Positions 17,231 through 26,682 are shown, counted from the stretch's first letter. The stretch is DNA of 64,000 nt from an uncultured Pseudomonadota bacterium (GCA_903921325.1 CAIXPL010000016.1:310001-374000), one strand, 5' to 3'. Numbers and translations are program-made. Notes: generated from the sequence alone by a model not told the origin.

Positions 17231-18457
17231 ATGCAAGCGTGGCATTTCAGCGAGAGCGCCTACCCCTATCTTCCGCCAGACTCGGAATACGAGTCGATCC
17301 GCGTCAACCTGCCCAATCGAATCTACGACCCGGTCAAAGGGGCCGCGCTGTGGGATCGCTATCTCGACGAATGGTGCATCGCCGAGGAAGAGGGGCTGGA
17401 GATCATGCTCAATGAGCACCACCAGACCGCCACTTGTGTTGACCCTGCTGCGCCACTGGTGCTGGCAGCCCTGGCGCGTCTGACCCACAAGGCGCGCCTG
17501 CTGATACTGGGCAATCCCATATCGAATCGCCGCCAGCCGGTGCGTGTCGCCGAAGAGATGGCATTGATCGATGTGCTCTCGAAGGGTCGCGTTGAAGCCG
17601 GCTTCGTGCGCGGCGTGCCCTATGAAATCTCACCGGCCAACAGTAATCCGGTGCGCACCAATGAGCGCCACTGGGAAGCCCTTGATCTCATCGTGCGCGC
17701 ATGGACCAACACCGATGGTCCATCGACCTTCGAAGGCCGCTTTTTTCATCACCGCAACATCAATATCTGGCCGCGCCCCTACCAGGCACCGCATCCGCCG
17801 GTCTGGGTGAGCACCACCAGTCCGGGTGGCGCAACCAAGGTGGGTGAAAAGGGCTACGTCCAGGCGACGTTCCTTACCGGATTTGATGGCACGCGCGCGG
17901 TGTTCGATGCCTATCGCAAGGGCTGGCGGGCGGCCGGACGCGGCAATGACATTCCGACCAATCGCCTCGCCTACGCGGCGCTGGTCTACGTTGCACCGAA
18001 CGAAAAAGACGCCATGGAAGGCGCACGCAAGCTGCTCTGGTATGTCACCGCCAACAAAGTGGCTTCGCAGTTTGCCAACCCACCGGGCTACGTCCCGGTC
18101 AGTGCCATGGTGCAAATGGCGCGCGGTGCGTCGCATCCGCTGTCAGCGTTCAAGTCCGATGCCAGCGTCGAGAAGGCAATCGAGACCGGCATCATGTTTG
18201 CCGGAACACCCGATCAGGTGCGCAAGCAAATCGCTCGCTTCTATGATCATGTCGGCGGATTCGGTCACATGCTCAACATGGGGCAGGCCGGGTTTCTCGA
18301 GCATGACGAGACGGTGCTCGGCATCAAGACCTTTGCACGCGAAGTCTATCCGTGGCTGCGCGAGACCTATCCGGGCACCGGGATTTCAGGGTTTGCGCCG
18401 CGCAGCGCAGGGTCTGCCGAAGCGCAAATCGCTGGATGGAAGGGGCCGCTGATCTGA
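17231..18457 (+). CDS. LLM-class (luciferase-like) flavin-dependent monooxygenase, 408 aa
   Basis: A TIM-barrel flavin monooxygenase of the bacterial luciferase family. Diagnostic stretches are NEHHQTA (about 60), LARLTHKARLLILGNPI (about 80), R-V-A-E-E-M-A-L-I-D-V-L-S-K-G-R with G-F-V-R-G (about 105-127), and PPVWVSTTSPGGA (about 190). It should use FMNH2 or F420-type reduced flavin plus oxygen on an unknown substrate. The ATG at 17231 is preceded by AGGAGACC. It follows the hydrolase gene and precedes the 2OG-oxygenase-like gene, so the three genes probably form one transcription unit. A second family member lies at 47429-48436. Confidence 0.88.
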   Translation: MQAWHFSESAYPYLPPDSEYESIRVNLPNRIYDPVKGAALWDRYLDEWCIAEEEGLEIMLNEHHQTATCVDPAAPLVLAALARLTHKARLLILGNPISNRRQPVRVAEEMALIDVLSKGRVEAGFVRGVPYEISPANSNPVRTNERHWEALDLIVRAWTNTDGPSTFEGRFFHHRNINIWPRPYQAPHPPVWVSTTSPGGATKVGEKGYVQATFLTGFDGTRAVFDAYRKGWRAAGRGNDIPTNRLAYAALVYVAPNEKDAMEGARKLLWYVTANKVASQFANPPGYVPVSAMVQMARGASHPLSAFKSDASVEKAIETGIMFAGTPDQVRKQIARFYDHVGGFGHMLNMGQAGFLEHDETVLGIKTFAREVYPWLRETYPGTGISGFAPRSAGSAEAQIAGWKGPLI

Positions 18458-18481
18458 CGTCCCCGACAGGGAATAGTTACG

Positions 18482-19093
18482 GTGAATCCAGCCTTTCAGA
18501 TGCATCGCCTGTTCCCCGTGCAGGTGGCGCAGTTTGATTTTGACGAGGGCTTTCAGCAGCGCGTACGTACTCGCGTCGAGCGCTATCTGGAATCCCACCG
18601 CGCGCGACGCGATGTCGTCGAGGGTCCGGTCGATTCGGTGCAGACTTCCTATTTCGCGGGGCGCTCGATCCTCGCCGATGCCGGTCTGGACGAGTTGCGC
18701 GATGCCATCATGGCGGCGGCCGAGCAGTTCCTGGCCTGCTTTGACGTGAGCGCCATGCCGCTGGTGGTGGGTCATTCCTGGATCAACCTGTTTCGCCCTG
18801 GTATGCAGGAGACTGAACATAGCCACGAAGGCAGTGTGCTCTCGTGCAGCTATTACGTTGACGCGCAACCTGCCTGTGGCGATTTTGTCGTACCCGATCC
18901 GATGGGTGCCCGCCGCATCCATCGCACCTTTCTCGGACTGGCCGGGCGTAGCGCCGAGGGCGCCATCGAGCAGCGGTTCACGCCCGCCCCTGGGCGCATG
19001 ATCATGTTTGAATCGTGGATGCCGCATTCGGTGCTCGGTAACAAATCGGATGCCACACGCATTTCGATCGCAACGAATCTCAATCGGCGCTGA
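18482..19093 (+). CDS. 2OG-Fe(II) oxygenase-like protein (TIGR02466-type), 203 aa
   Basis: A small double-stranded beta-helix protein resembling the putative 2-oxoglutarate/Fe(II) oxygenases first noted in phages and bacteria (TIGR02466). The likely metal site is the His cluster in T-E-H-S-H-E-G (about 101-107) plus the His of FESWMPHSV (about 180), and the Arg of T-R-I-S-I-A-T-N-L (about 195) is the expected 2-oxoglutarate ligand. The substrate is unknown. The start is GTG at 18482, 24 bp after the luciferase-like gene. About 220 bp follow before the molybdenum hydroxylase genes, so the catabolic transcription unit probably ends here. Confidence 0.72.
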   Translation: MNPAFQMHRLFPVQVAQFDFDEGFQQRVRTRVERYLESHRARRDVVEGPVDSVQTSYFAGRSILADAGLDELRDAIMAAAEQFLACFDVSAMPLVVGHSWINLFRPGMQETEHSHEGSVLSCSYYVDAQPACGDFVVPDPMGARRIHRTFLGLAGRSAEGAIEQRFTPAPGRMIMFESWMPHSVLGNKSDATRISIATNLNRR

Positions 19094-19312
19094 TTGCATT
19101 ACCGTTCTGCCGCGTGCGCGCAGCGTTGTCCCGATGCGCTTCGTGCGAGCGATCAGTCGTTCGCCGCGGGTGGTTGCGCCGCTTTTCCGCCAGGCGATTG
19201 CTTGCTCGGTAATTGAATGAATTTTCGCGGCCTCATTCACAGTCGATCCCAGCCGGGTTAGCATCCTGCCCAAGCGCGGGTCCGAACCGTTCCAATCCCA
19301 AGAGGAGACAAA

Positions 19313-19780
19313 ATGACCACCATCACTGTGAATGGCAAGGCGGTGACCGTCACCGCAACGCCCGACACCCCCGTACTGTGGGTGCTGCGCGATGAACTCG
19401 GCATGACTGGAACGAAATTCGGCTGCGGCATGGCCTTGTGCGGAGCCTGCACGGTGCATCTGAATGGCGAACCGGTGCGCTCCTGTTCCTTACCTGTTTC
19501 GGCGGCCGCCGGGCACAAGATCACCACCATCGAGGCGATGAGCGTAACCCCGGTCGGGAGCGCGGTCCAGGCATCCTGGCTCGCCCTGGATGTGCCGCAG
19601 TGCGGCTACTGTCAGTCGGGCCAGATCATGAGCGCGAGCGCACTCCTCGCCAAGAATCGCACTCCCTCTGATGGCGATATCGATCAGGCCATGGCCGGCA
19701 ACATCTGCCGCTGTGGCACTTACAACCAGATTCGGGCGGCGATCAAGGATGCGGCTGCCTCGATGAGCGGGAGGGGCTGA
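19313..19780 (+). CDS. (2Fe-2S) subunit of a molybdenum hydroxylase (IorA-like), 155 aa
   Basis: The small iron-sulfur subunit of an isoquinoline 1-oxidoreductase/aldehyde oxidase type enzyme. It has two [2Fe-2S] motifs: the plant-ferredoxin type [12 protein letters not shown] with a later Cys (residues about 40-62), and the C-terminal C-G-Y-C-Q-S-G-Q plus N-I-C-R-C-G-T-Y (about 100-143). It passes electrons from the molybdenum centre of the large subunit to an external acceptor. The ATG at 19313 has AAGAGGAG a few bases upstream. The large-subunit gene starts 2 bp after the stop. There is no FAD subunit, as expected for the periplasmic IorAB branch that delivers electrons to cytochrome c. 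Confidence 0.92.
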   Translation: MTTITVNGKAVTVTATPDTPVLWVLRDELGMTGTKFGCGMALCGACTVHLNGEPVRSCSLPVSAAAGHKITTIEAMSVTPVGSAVQASWLALDVPQCGYCQSGQIMSASALLAKNRTPSDGDIDQAMAGNICRCGTYNQIRAAIKDAAASMSGRG

Positions 19781-19782
19781 CC

Positions 19783-21969
19783 ATGACGACAATTTTTAAC
19801 TGGTCCAGTGAGACCGAGTGCACCGCCGAGGTTGCGCTTGGTAACCCGTCACGCCGTGATTTTCTGAAAGTGGGTGGCATGGCGCTGGGTGGTCTGACCC
19901 TGGCGTTTGCCTTGCCAGGCACCAACCGTCTCGCGCAGGCGGCAGTTGGCACGTTCCAGCCAAACGCCTATCTGCGCATTGCGACCGATGGTCAGGTGAC
20001 CGTGACCTGTGGCTTGTCGGAAATGGGCCAGGGTGTGCACACCTCGATTCCCATGCTGATTGCCGAGGAATTGGACGCCGACTGGTCATCAGTTCGCGTT
20101 GAGCAGGCGCCCGTCGACAAAGCCTTCAACAATCCGTATTTCAAGATGCAGGCCACGGGCGGATCGACATCAATCCGTGCGCATTGGCAGCCCATGCGTG
20201 AAGCGGGTGCCGCGGCACGCAGCATGCTGGTGGCTGCCGCTGCGCAGACCTGGAAGGTGCCGGTCAGCGAATGCCGTACCGAATCGGGTCAGGTCATTCA
20301 TGGCAGCGGCAAGTCACTTGCCTATGGCGATCTGGTGACCACTGCCGCAAAGCAGGACGTCCCGGCCAAGGTCGTCCTGAAAGATCCGGCGCAGTTCCGT
20401 CTGCTCGGGCGCGACCAGCATCGACTCGATACGCCACCGAAGGTCGATGGTAGCGCCAAGTATGGCCTGGACGTACGCCTGCCCGGCATGCTCACCGCGG
20501 TACTCGCGCGCTCGCCGGTGCCGGGTGGCAAAGTCGTGTCATTTGATGCGAGCAAGGCCAAGGCCGTGCCCGGTGTACGTCAGGTGTTGCAGATTCCCAA
20601 CGGCGTGGCGGTGCTCGCTGATGGCTACTGGGCAGCGCGCAAGGGCCGTGACCTGCTTGACATCAAGTGGGATGCCGGTCCGCTCGCCAGTCTGTCCTCG
20701 AGCACGATCAGCAAAATGTTCACCGACGCCGCCAGCAAGGGTGGCGCGCTGGCCCGCGCCAACGGTGATGTGTCGACGGTCAAGGCCAATCACTCGATTG
20801 CCGCGACCTATGAGGCCCCTTATCTGTCGCACTCGTGCATGGAGCCGCTCAACTGCACCGCTTCAGTCACCGCTGATGGCGTCGAGATTTGGGCCGGTAC
20901 GCAATCACAAGGGCCGGCACAGGGCATTCTGAGCCATGTGGCGGGCGTCGCGCCAGGCAAGGTGAAGATCAACACGATGTACCTGGGGGGGGGCTACGGT
21001 CGCCGCTTCGCGCCCGATTTCACCATCGATGCGGTGCTGCTTGCCAAGGCGGCCGGCAAGCCGGTGAAGCTGGTCTACACACGCGAGGATGACACGCGGG
21101 CCTATTTTTACCGGCCGGCCGGGGTGACCCAATTCAGCGCCGGATTCGATCAGGCTGGAGAGCCGATCGCTTTTACGGCCAAAGTGTCGTCACCGTCACT
21201 GATGGAAGCTTCCGGTTTCATGAAGCTGCCCGCCGATGGTGTTGACAACTTCGCCGTTGAAGGCACGCGTGACCAGCCCTATGAGTTCCCCAATCTGCGC
21301 ATTGAATACGCGCGTGCCGAGCCGGGCGTGCAGATCTGGTTCTGGCGTTCGGTTGGACATTCGCAAAATGCCTTTTTCGTCGAGAGTTTCATTGATGAAA
21401 TGGCTGCAGCGGCCAAGGCCGATCCGTATCAATTCCGCCGCAAGCTGCTCGACAAGGAACCACGCCACCGCGCGGTGCTCGATCTGGCAGCGAGCGCTGC
21501 GGACTGGGGTAAACCATTGCCTGCCGGTGTGCATCGTGGCATTGCAGTGGCTGAATCCTTTGGCAGCTTCGTGGCCGAAGTGGTCGAAGCGTCAGTGAGT
21601 GCCGATGGCGGGGTGAAGGTGCACAGGGTGGTGTGCGCGGTGGATTGTGGTCATACGGTCAATCCGCAGATCATTCGCCGGCAGATGGAAAGCGCCATCA
21701 TCTATGGCATGACTGCGGCCTTGTACGGCAAGATCACTTTCAAGGATGGTCGCGTCGAGCAAGGCAATTTCGACAGCTATCCCATGGTGCGTATCAACGA
21801 AGTGCCCAGGATCGAAGTGCATATCATGCAAAGCAGCGAGCATCCGGGCGGCGTGGGTGAGCCGGGCTTGCCGGCCTTCGCGCCGGCGTTGGGCAATGCG
21901 ATTTTTGCTGCCACTGGCAAGCGTCTGCGTCAGTTGCCGCTCAATACGAGCGAGCTGAAGCGCGCCTGA
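19783..21969 (+). CDS. Molybdopterin-binding large subunit, IorB-like, Tat-exported (728 aa)
   Basis: The catalytic subunit of a xanthine-dehydrogenase-family molybdenum hydroxylase. A twin-arginine signal S-R-R-D-F-L-K-V-G-G is at residues about 24-33, followed by a hydrophobic stretch ending A-Q-A, so the complex acts in the periplasm. Cofactor-contact motifs include G-G-S-T-S-I-R (about 126), GGGYGRRFAPDF (about 404) and the final H-P-G-G-V-G-E-P-G-L-P (about 687), where the Glu of G-E is the expected base. Members oxidise N-heterocycles or aldehydes with water as oxygen source. It partners with the small subunit 2 bp upstream. The downstream gene encodes a second, different large subunit without a Tat signal. 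Substrate not determinable. Confidence 0.92.
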   Translation: MTTIFNWSSETECTAEVALGNPSRRDFLKVGGMALGGLTLAFALPGTNRLAQAAVGTFQPNAYLRIATDGQVTVTCGLSEMGQGVHTSIPMLIAEELDADWSSVRVEQAPVDKAFNNPYFKMQATGGSTSIRAHWQPMREAGAAARSMLVAAAAQTWKVPVSECRTESGQVIHGSGKSLAYGDLVTTAAKQDVPAKVVLKDPAQFRLLGRDQHRLDTPPKVDGSAKYGLDVRLPGMLTAVLARSPVPGGKVVSFDASKAKAVPGVRQVLQIPNGVAVLADGYWAARKGRDLLDIKWDAGPLASLSSSTISKMFTDAASKGGALARANGDVSTVKANHSIAATYEAPYLSHSCMEPLNCTASVTADGVEIWAGTQSQGPAQGILSHVAGVAPGKVKINTMYLGGGYGRRFAPDFTIDAVLLAKAAGKPVKLVYTREDDTRAYFYRPAGVTQFSAGFDQAGEPIAFTAKVSSPSLMEASGFMKLPADGVDNFAVEGTRDQPYEFPNLRIEYARAEPGVQIWFWRSVGHSQNAFFVESFIDEMAAAAKADPYQFRRKLLDKEPRHRAVLDLAASAADWGKPLPAGVHRGIAVAESFGSFVAEVVEASVSADGGVKVHRVVCAVDCGHTVNPQIIRRQMESAIIYGMTAALYGKITFKDGRVEQGNFDSYPMVRINEVPRIEVHIMQSSEHPGGVGEPGLPAFAPALGNAIFAATGKRLRQLPLNTSELKRA

Positions 21970-21990
21970 ACGAGGAAGGAAACCTGAGCG

Positions 21991-24339
21991 TTGGCCAGAC
22001 ACGGAATCGGACAGCCGCTCAGGCGAGTCGAAGATGCACGCTTTCTGACCGGGCAAGGCCGCTATGTCGCTGACATCGACCTGCCCGGCCAGGCGCATGC
22101 CGTGGTGGTGTATTCGCCCTATCCGCATGCGCTGATCCGCTCGATCGATTGCGCGGCAGCACGCGCGGCCCCTGGCGTGCTCTGTGTCTTGACGGGGGCG
22201 GATGCACTGGCCGCCGGGCTCGGCGGTATGCCACCGCTTTTCATGCCCCATGGCCCGGCCGGCCCGCACGGCTATCGTACGTTGCGGCCGATCCTGGTTG
22301 CTGATCGGGTACGCTGCATTGGGGATCGGGTGGCGTTGGTAGTGGCGCGCACGCTTGACGAGGCGCGCGATGCCGCCGAGCGCGTGGCGGTTGACTACGA
22401 GCCCTTGCCGGCTATTGTCGATCTGGAAGCGTCAGTTGCGCCGCAGGCTGAGCCAATCTGGCCCGAGTGTCCGGGCAATGTCGCCTTTGAACTGCGGCAC
22501 GGCGATCCAGCGGCAACCGCCGCGGCCTTTGCGGGCGCGGCGCATGTGGTGCGCCTGCGCCTGCGTAACAACCGATTGACGGCGGCCCCCATCGAGCCGC
22601 GCGCTGCCCTTGCGCGCCATGACGCGTCGAGCGATCAATACACCTTGTATTGCACGTCGCAGAATCCGCACGGGGTACGCACCATGATGTGCGATTCGGT
22701 ATTCCATATGGCGCAGTCGAGCCTGCGGGTGATCGCACCGGATGTCGGTGGTGGCTTCGGACTGAAAAGCAATCCACACCCTGAGGATGCGCTGGTGCTG
22801 TGGGCGGCGCGGGTCTGCGGTTGTCCGGTGAAGTGGGTGGGTACGCGCTCAGAGGCGTTCGCCGCCGACAATCATGCGCGTGACCAGGTGGTGTGGGGCG
22901 AACTGGCCCTGGCCGAGGACGGCAGGATACTTGCCCTGCGCGCCGATGCGCTGGGCTCGGTGGGGGCTTATGTGTTCTCTGCCGTGGTGGCACCGATTGA
23001 ATTCTCCATCGGCCTCATTCCGGGCTTCTACCAGGTGGGCACGGTGGATCTGCGCACCCGGGCGGTGTTCACCCATAGCTCAACCCTGTCGTCCTATCGC
23101 GGCGCCGGCCGACCCGAGGCCAACTACCTGATGGAGCGCCTGCTCGATCAGGCCGCACATGAGATGGGCATCGATCGGGTGCAGCTGCGTTTGCGCAATG
23201 CCATTCCGGTCGGCGCACTACCTTATCGAACCGCCACCGGCATGGTGTATGACAGCGGTGACTTTGCGGGGATCATCAAAGCCTGCTTGAGCGCGGCCGA
23301 TTGGGACGGTTTCAGCGAGCGCGAGCAGGCGTCGCGATCACGCGGCTATCTGCGTGGTCGCGCAGTCGCTGGCTATATCGAACAGGGCGGACGGTTCAAT
23401 GAGCGCATGGAACTGCGCTTTGATCCATCGGGCGGATTGGTCATCGTGTCAGGCACTCATTCGCACGGCCAGGGGCATGCCACGACCTATGCACAAATGG
23501 TCGGTGACTGGCTCGGCATCGCGCCCGAACGGATCGGATTTATCCAGGGTGACACCGACCAGGTGGCGTTTGGTCGTGGCACGTTTGCCGCGCGCAGTTC
23601 CCTGCTGGCCGGCAATGCGCTACGCATGGCAGCCGATGCCATCATCGAGCGGGCGCGGCCATTGGCGGCCCGCTTGCTGGAGACGGCCACAGCTGACCTG
23701 GAATTCGTCGATGGTGCCTTCGTCGTTGCGGGCACCGATCGCGCGATGGCGCTCACCGAGGTGGCGCGTGCCTTCTATCGTCCGCTGGGTCTGCCTGCTG
23801 AATTCGGCATCGGACTGGAAGCGCAGGGCAACTGGTCGGCTGATCCACCGAATTATCCCAACGGCTGCCATGTCTGCGAGGTGGAAATAGACCCGGCCAC
23901 CGGGGCGGTACGCATCGATCGTTATACGGTGGTCGATGATGTTGGCACCGTGATCAATCCGCTGATTTGCGCGGGGCAAGTCCATGGGGGGCTTGGACAG
24001 GGGCTTGGTCAGGCTCTGCTGGAGGACATCGTGCACGATCCGGAGTCCGGACAATTGCTCTCGGGCAGCTTTGCCGACTACGCCATGCCGCGGGCCGATG
24101 ACTTGTCTTCGTTTGATGTGCGCTTTCTGGGTACCCCCTGTCATACCAATCCACTGGGCATCAAAGGTGTTGGTGAAGCAGGGGCCGTGGCTTCGCCCCC
24201 TGCGCTGATCAATGCCATCATCGATGCGCTCAGGGGACAGGGAGTCGACCATATCGATATGCCGGCGAGCGCCGCGCGGGTCTGGCGCGCACTGCAAAAT
24301 GCCGCGGCGGAGCATATCGGCGCCGGGAGTCACACCTGA
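21991..24339 (+). CDS. Second molybdopterin-binding subunit, CoxL/aldehyde oxidase-like (782 aa)
   Basis: A full-length xanthine-dehydrogenase/CoxL family large subunit. Residues about 1-20 give GIGQPLRRVEDARFLTGQG, the typical N-terminal signature of CoxL-type enzymes. The molybdenum-site motifs are GGGFGLKSNPHPEDA (about 254), S-Y-R-G-A-G-R-P-E-A-N-Y (about 369) and G-I-K-G-V-G-E-A-G-A (about 724). S-Y-R-G-A-G-R corresponds to form II (non-CO-oxidising) enzymes, so carbon monoxide dehydrogenase activity is unlikely. The start is TTG at 21991 with GAGGAAGGA upstream. There is no export signal, in contrast to the preceding large subunit, and no FAD or second iron-sulfur subunit gene is adjacent. 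Confidence 0.9.
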   Translation: MARHGIGQPLRRVEDARFLTGQGRYVADIDLPGQAHAVVVYSPYPHALIRSIDCAAARAAPGVLCVLTGADALAAGLGGMPPLFMPHGPAGPHGYRTLRPILVADRVRCIGDRVALVVARTLDEARDAAERVAVDYEPLPAIVDLEASVAPQAEPIWPECPGNVAFELRHGDPAATAAAFAGAAHVVRLRLRNNRLTAAPIEPRAALARHDASSDQYTLYCTSQNPHGVRTMMCDSVFHMAQSSLRVIAPDVGGGFGLKSNPHPEDALVLWAARVCGCPVKWVGTRSEAFAADNHARDQVVWGELALAEDGRILALRADALGSVGAYVFSAVVAPIEFSIGLIPGFYQVGTVDLRTRAVFTHSSTLSSYRGAGRPEANYLMERLLDQAAHEMGIDRVQLRLRNAIPVGALPYRTATGMVYDSGDFAGIIKACLSAADWDGFSEREQASRSRGYLRGRAVAGYIEQGGRFNERMELRFDPSGGLVIVSGTHSHGQGHATTYAQMVGDWLGIAPERIGFIQGDTDQVAFGRGTFAARSSLLAGNALRMAADAIIERARPLAARLLETATADLEFVDGAFVVAGTDRAMALTEVARAFYRPLGLPAEFGIGLEAQGNWSADPPNYPNGCHVCEVEIDPATGAVRIDRYTVVDDVGTVINPLICAGQVHGGLGQGLGQALLEDIVHDPESGQLLSGSFADYAMPRADDLSSFDVRFLGTPCHTNPLGIKGVGEAGAVASPPALINAIIDALRGQGVDHIDMPASAARVWRALQNAAAEHIGAGSHT

Positions 24340-24373
24340 TGGTCGGCGCAAGTACGATGATGAGCAGGTTGCG

Positions 24374-25405
24374 ATGAAACTGAACGGGTCAGCTGTGTTG
24401 GTGTGGTTTGCCTTGGGAGGGCGCGGGACATTGGCATTGATCAGTCTTGCCATCAGCCGATGCTGCTCAGTTGCGCTCATGGGATTTGCGCTTTGTGTTT
24501 GCGCCGGAGCGCAAGCGCAGGACTATCCGAGCCATCCGATTCAGATCATCGTGCCACTGCCCTCGGGGTCTGTGGTCGATGTCATGGCGCGCGAATTTGC
24601 CCGTTCGATGGAGGCGCGGCTGGGGCAAAAGCTGTTGGTGATCAATCGCGAAGGAGGCGGTTTCACCATTGCGATGAGTGCTGTCGTCAATGCGCCGGCT
24701 GATGGCTACACGATCGCGTTTACACCGCATACACCGCTCACGATTCAGGTCATCCGCATGAAGAATCTTCCCTATGGCCGGGACAGCTTCGTGCCGCTGT
24801 GTCAGACCTACGATCTGGATTTCTTTGTCGCGGTTGGGCCGCGCTCACCGTTCAATGATCTGGCCCAATTGCTTGGGTATGCCCGTGCTCACCCGTATGA
24901 ATTGCGCTATGCCACTGCCGGGGTTGCAACGGTGCTGCATCTGGCTGCCGCCGACCTGTGGCAACGCGCGGGCGTTCAATTGTCCGATGTGCCCTACAAG
25001 GGAGAGGCCTTGTTCGCGCCCAATCTGATCAGTGGCGAAGTTGACGTGGCGGTGGTTGCGCCGATGCTGGTGGCTACTCAGCGGGTGCGCCCACTCATGG
25101 TGTTCGGTGAACACCGCCTGCCCCGGTTTGCCGAGGTTCCCTCAGGCGATGAGCTCGGCTACGCCGCTCGCACTGCAGGTTGGGGCGGGGTCTTTGTGCG
25201 TGCAGGCACGCCACCGGCCGTAATGGCCCGCATCGATGCGGCCTGCAATTCAGCCGTTAACGATCCGTCCTATCGACAGGTGGCCGAACGCCAGTTTCTG
25301 GTGTCTACCTATCTCGATCGCGCCGCGTTTGCCGCGCGGGTCAATGCGGAATATGCGCAAAAGGAACAACTGCTCAAGACGCTCGGATTGGACAAGGCAC
25401 CCTGA
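24374..25405 (+). CDS. Bug/TctC-family periplasmic binding protein (343 aa)
   Basis: An extracytoplasmic solute-binding protein of the tripartite tricarboxylate transporter (Bug) family. After a long hydrophobic leader ending A-G-A-Q-A-Q, the mature protein opens with YPSHPIQIIVPLPSGSVVDV, the usual first strand and ligand loop. A-D-G-Y-T (about 112) and a Y-A-T-A-G-V motif (about 180) follow. Bug proteins bind small organic acids in the periplasm. The ATG at 24374 gives an unusually long leader; an alternative ATG near 24479 would give a short, standard signal peptide. It follows the molybdenum hydroxylase genes by 34 bp and could bind a precursor or product of that enzyme. No TctA/TctB membrane genes are nearby. 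Confidence 0.85.
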   Translation: MKLNGSAVLVWFALGGRGTLALISLAISRCCSVALMGFALCVCAGAQAQDYPSHPIQIIVPLPSGSVVDVMAREFARSMEARLGQKLLVINREGGGFTIAMSAVVNAPADGYTIAFTPHTPLTIQVIRMKNLPYGRDSFVPLCQTYDLDFFVAVGPRSPFNDLAQLLGYARAHPYELRYATAGVATVLHLAAADLWQRAGVQLSDVPYKGEALFAPNLISGEVDVAVVAPMLVATQRVRPLMVFGEHRLPRFAEVPSGDELGYAARTAGWGGVFVRAGTPPAVMARIDAACNSAVNDPSYRQVAERQFLVSTYLDRAAFAARVNAEYAQKEQLLKTLGLDKAP

Positions 25406-25407
25406 TT

Positions 25408-26682
25408 TCAGCGCGATTGCAGTTGTGCTGCGTCGTCCAGCCAGCGCTGGGCATCCCTGGTAAGCCATTCGCGCGCGATCGGATCGCTACGCAGTGTGGT
25501 ATCCAGGAACGCACAGCTCACCGCAATGATGGCAGCGAGGTGGCGTCCGTCAAACGCCTTGCCAGGCGCGTTCGCCGATATTGAGCGGTTGCCCGTTGGC
25601 GTCGCGACTGATTCAAGGGACGACCCGCCGCCACGACTGCGGCTATTACCGTTGTCGCCGCGGTTTGCACCGGCATTGCGCTCTTCAATCTCCTGCAGCG
25701 CCTCGGCCGCCAGATCGCGTAGCGCCCACGGCGGGCGCGCTGGGTTGACCAGATCATTACCGCTCAACAAGGCATGATTTCCACCATTGGTCAGCAAGAG
25801 ATATTTGTCGCCTGGTGGCAAACCTTGCCACAAGGCGCGACGGGCCGAGGCACCGTGCACCAGACCGAAGGCATCATTGTCGTCGGTTCCGGTAATCTCG
25901 AGCACCGGCAGCTTGATCGCAGTGAAGCGCTCGGCCAGACCGCCGCGGGCAATGTTGACGAACGGGGATAGCGCAATGGCCGAGCGCAGACCTGCAATCG
26001 GTTCGGCCAGCGGGACCTTGCCCGTACCCAGCTCACCTGCCAGTGCGATCACGGTTTGCGCTCCCAGATCGAATCCGATCAAGGTCATGCGATCAAAATC
26101 GACACGACTGAGGATCGGATCGCCCGCACTGGCGCGCTGTCGCACGGCCGCCAGCGCCAGGGCGACCTGGCGCGATCGGTCCATGAGGGCTGATTCGGCA
26201 AAAGCGCTATGAGCAATGGCATTGGCTTCAAACGCGCGCAGCTCAGGCCTCTTGAGAGCCTCTGCCAGTGAGGCAGGCTGCAGCGACAGGACCACCTGAC
26301 CCGCACGTGCCCACGCCTCGCGCCACAGGTGTCCCGCGGTAACCGGTTCACCCAGTCCGGGCAGATAAATCACCAGCGGGTGGGCCGTGCCATCGGCCGG
26401 GGCAAGCAGCGCCATCTGGAGCGTTTCCGCACCCAGACTGAGCGCCCATGGCTCTTTGCTGGTGAGTGCTGAATGGCGCTCAACCGGGTCGTAGCCGCGA
26501 TTGAGTGCCCGTGTCAGAACCTTTTGCTGCGCTTTGGTCGAACTGTACGAATCGAGCGAACCACAGCCATTCAATGCACAGACACTTGCAACCAGAGTGG
26601 CCAGGAACCGCAGGCACAGCCAGCGGGCGCGGCGCGGCTGCACCGATTTGCCATCAATGTTCAAGGCTGGGGTCCGATACAA
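25408..26682 (-). CDS. Putative lipoprotein alpha/beta hydrolase (424 aa)
   Basis: An N-terminal hydrophobic segment ends in C-A-L-N-G-C-G-S (about residues 35-42), a plausible lipobox. The protein core has YLPGLGEPV (about 105), a nucleophile-elbow-like segment L-I-G-F-D-L-G-A-Q (about 200) in which Asp replaces the usual Ser, a G-T-D-D-N-D-A acid loop (about 265) and N-G-G-N-H-A-L near 300. The fold therefore looks like an alpha/beta hydrolase, but the Ser position is altered, so activity is uncertain. A low-complexity Gly/Ser/Arg region follows (about 335-355). The 5' end overlaps the 3' end of exbD by 29 bp, which suggests it is the last gene of the tonB-exbB-exbD unit. The start is uncertain. 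Confidence 0.65.
   Translation of the reverse strand: MYRTPALNIDGKSVQPRRARWLCLRFLATLVASVCALNGCGSLDSYSSTKAQQKVLTRALNRGYDPVERHSALTSKEPWALSLGAETLQMALLAPADGTAHPLVIYLPGLGEPVTAGHLWREAWARAGQVVLSLQPASLAEALKRPELRAFEANAIAHSAFAESALMDRSRQVALALAAVRQRASAGDPILSRVDFDRMTLIGFDLGAQTVIALAGELGTGKVPLAEPIAGLRSAIALSPFVNIARGGLAERFTAIKLPVLEITGTDDNDAFGLVHGASARRALWQGLPPGDKYLLLTNGGNHALLSGNDLVNPARPPWALRDLAAEALQEIEERNAGANRGDNGNSRSRGGGSSLESVATPTGNRSISANAPGKAFDGRHLAAIIAVSCAFLDTTLRSDPIAREWLTRDAQRWLDDAAQLQSR

Noticed and set aside
21991-24339. Carbon monoxide dehydrogenase (form I CoxL)
   Set aside because: The active-site loop reads S-Y-R-G-A-G-R rather than A-Y-R-C-S-F-R, so it is a form II-type enzyme with another substrate.
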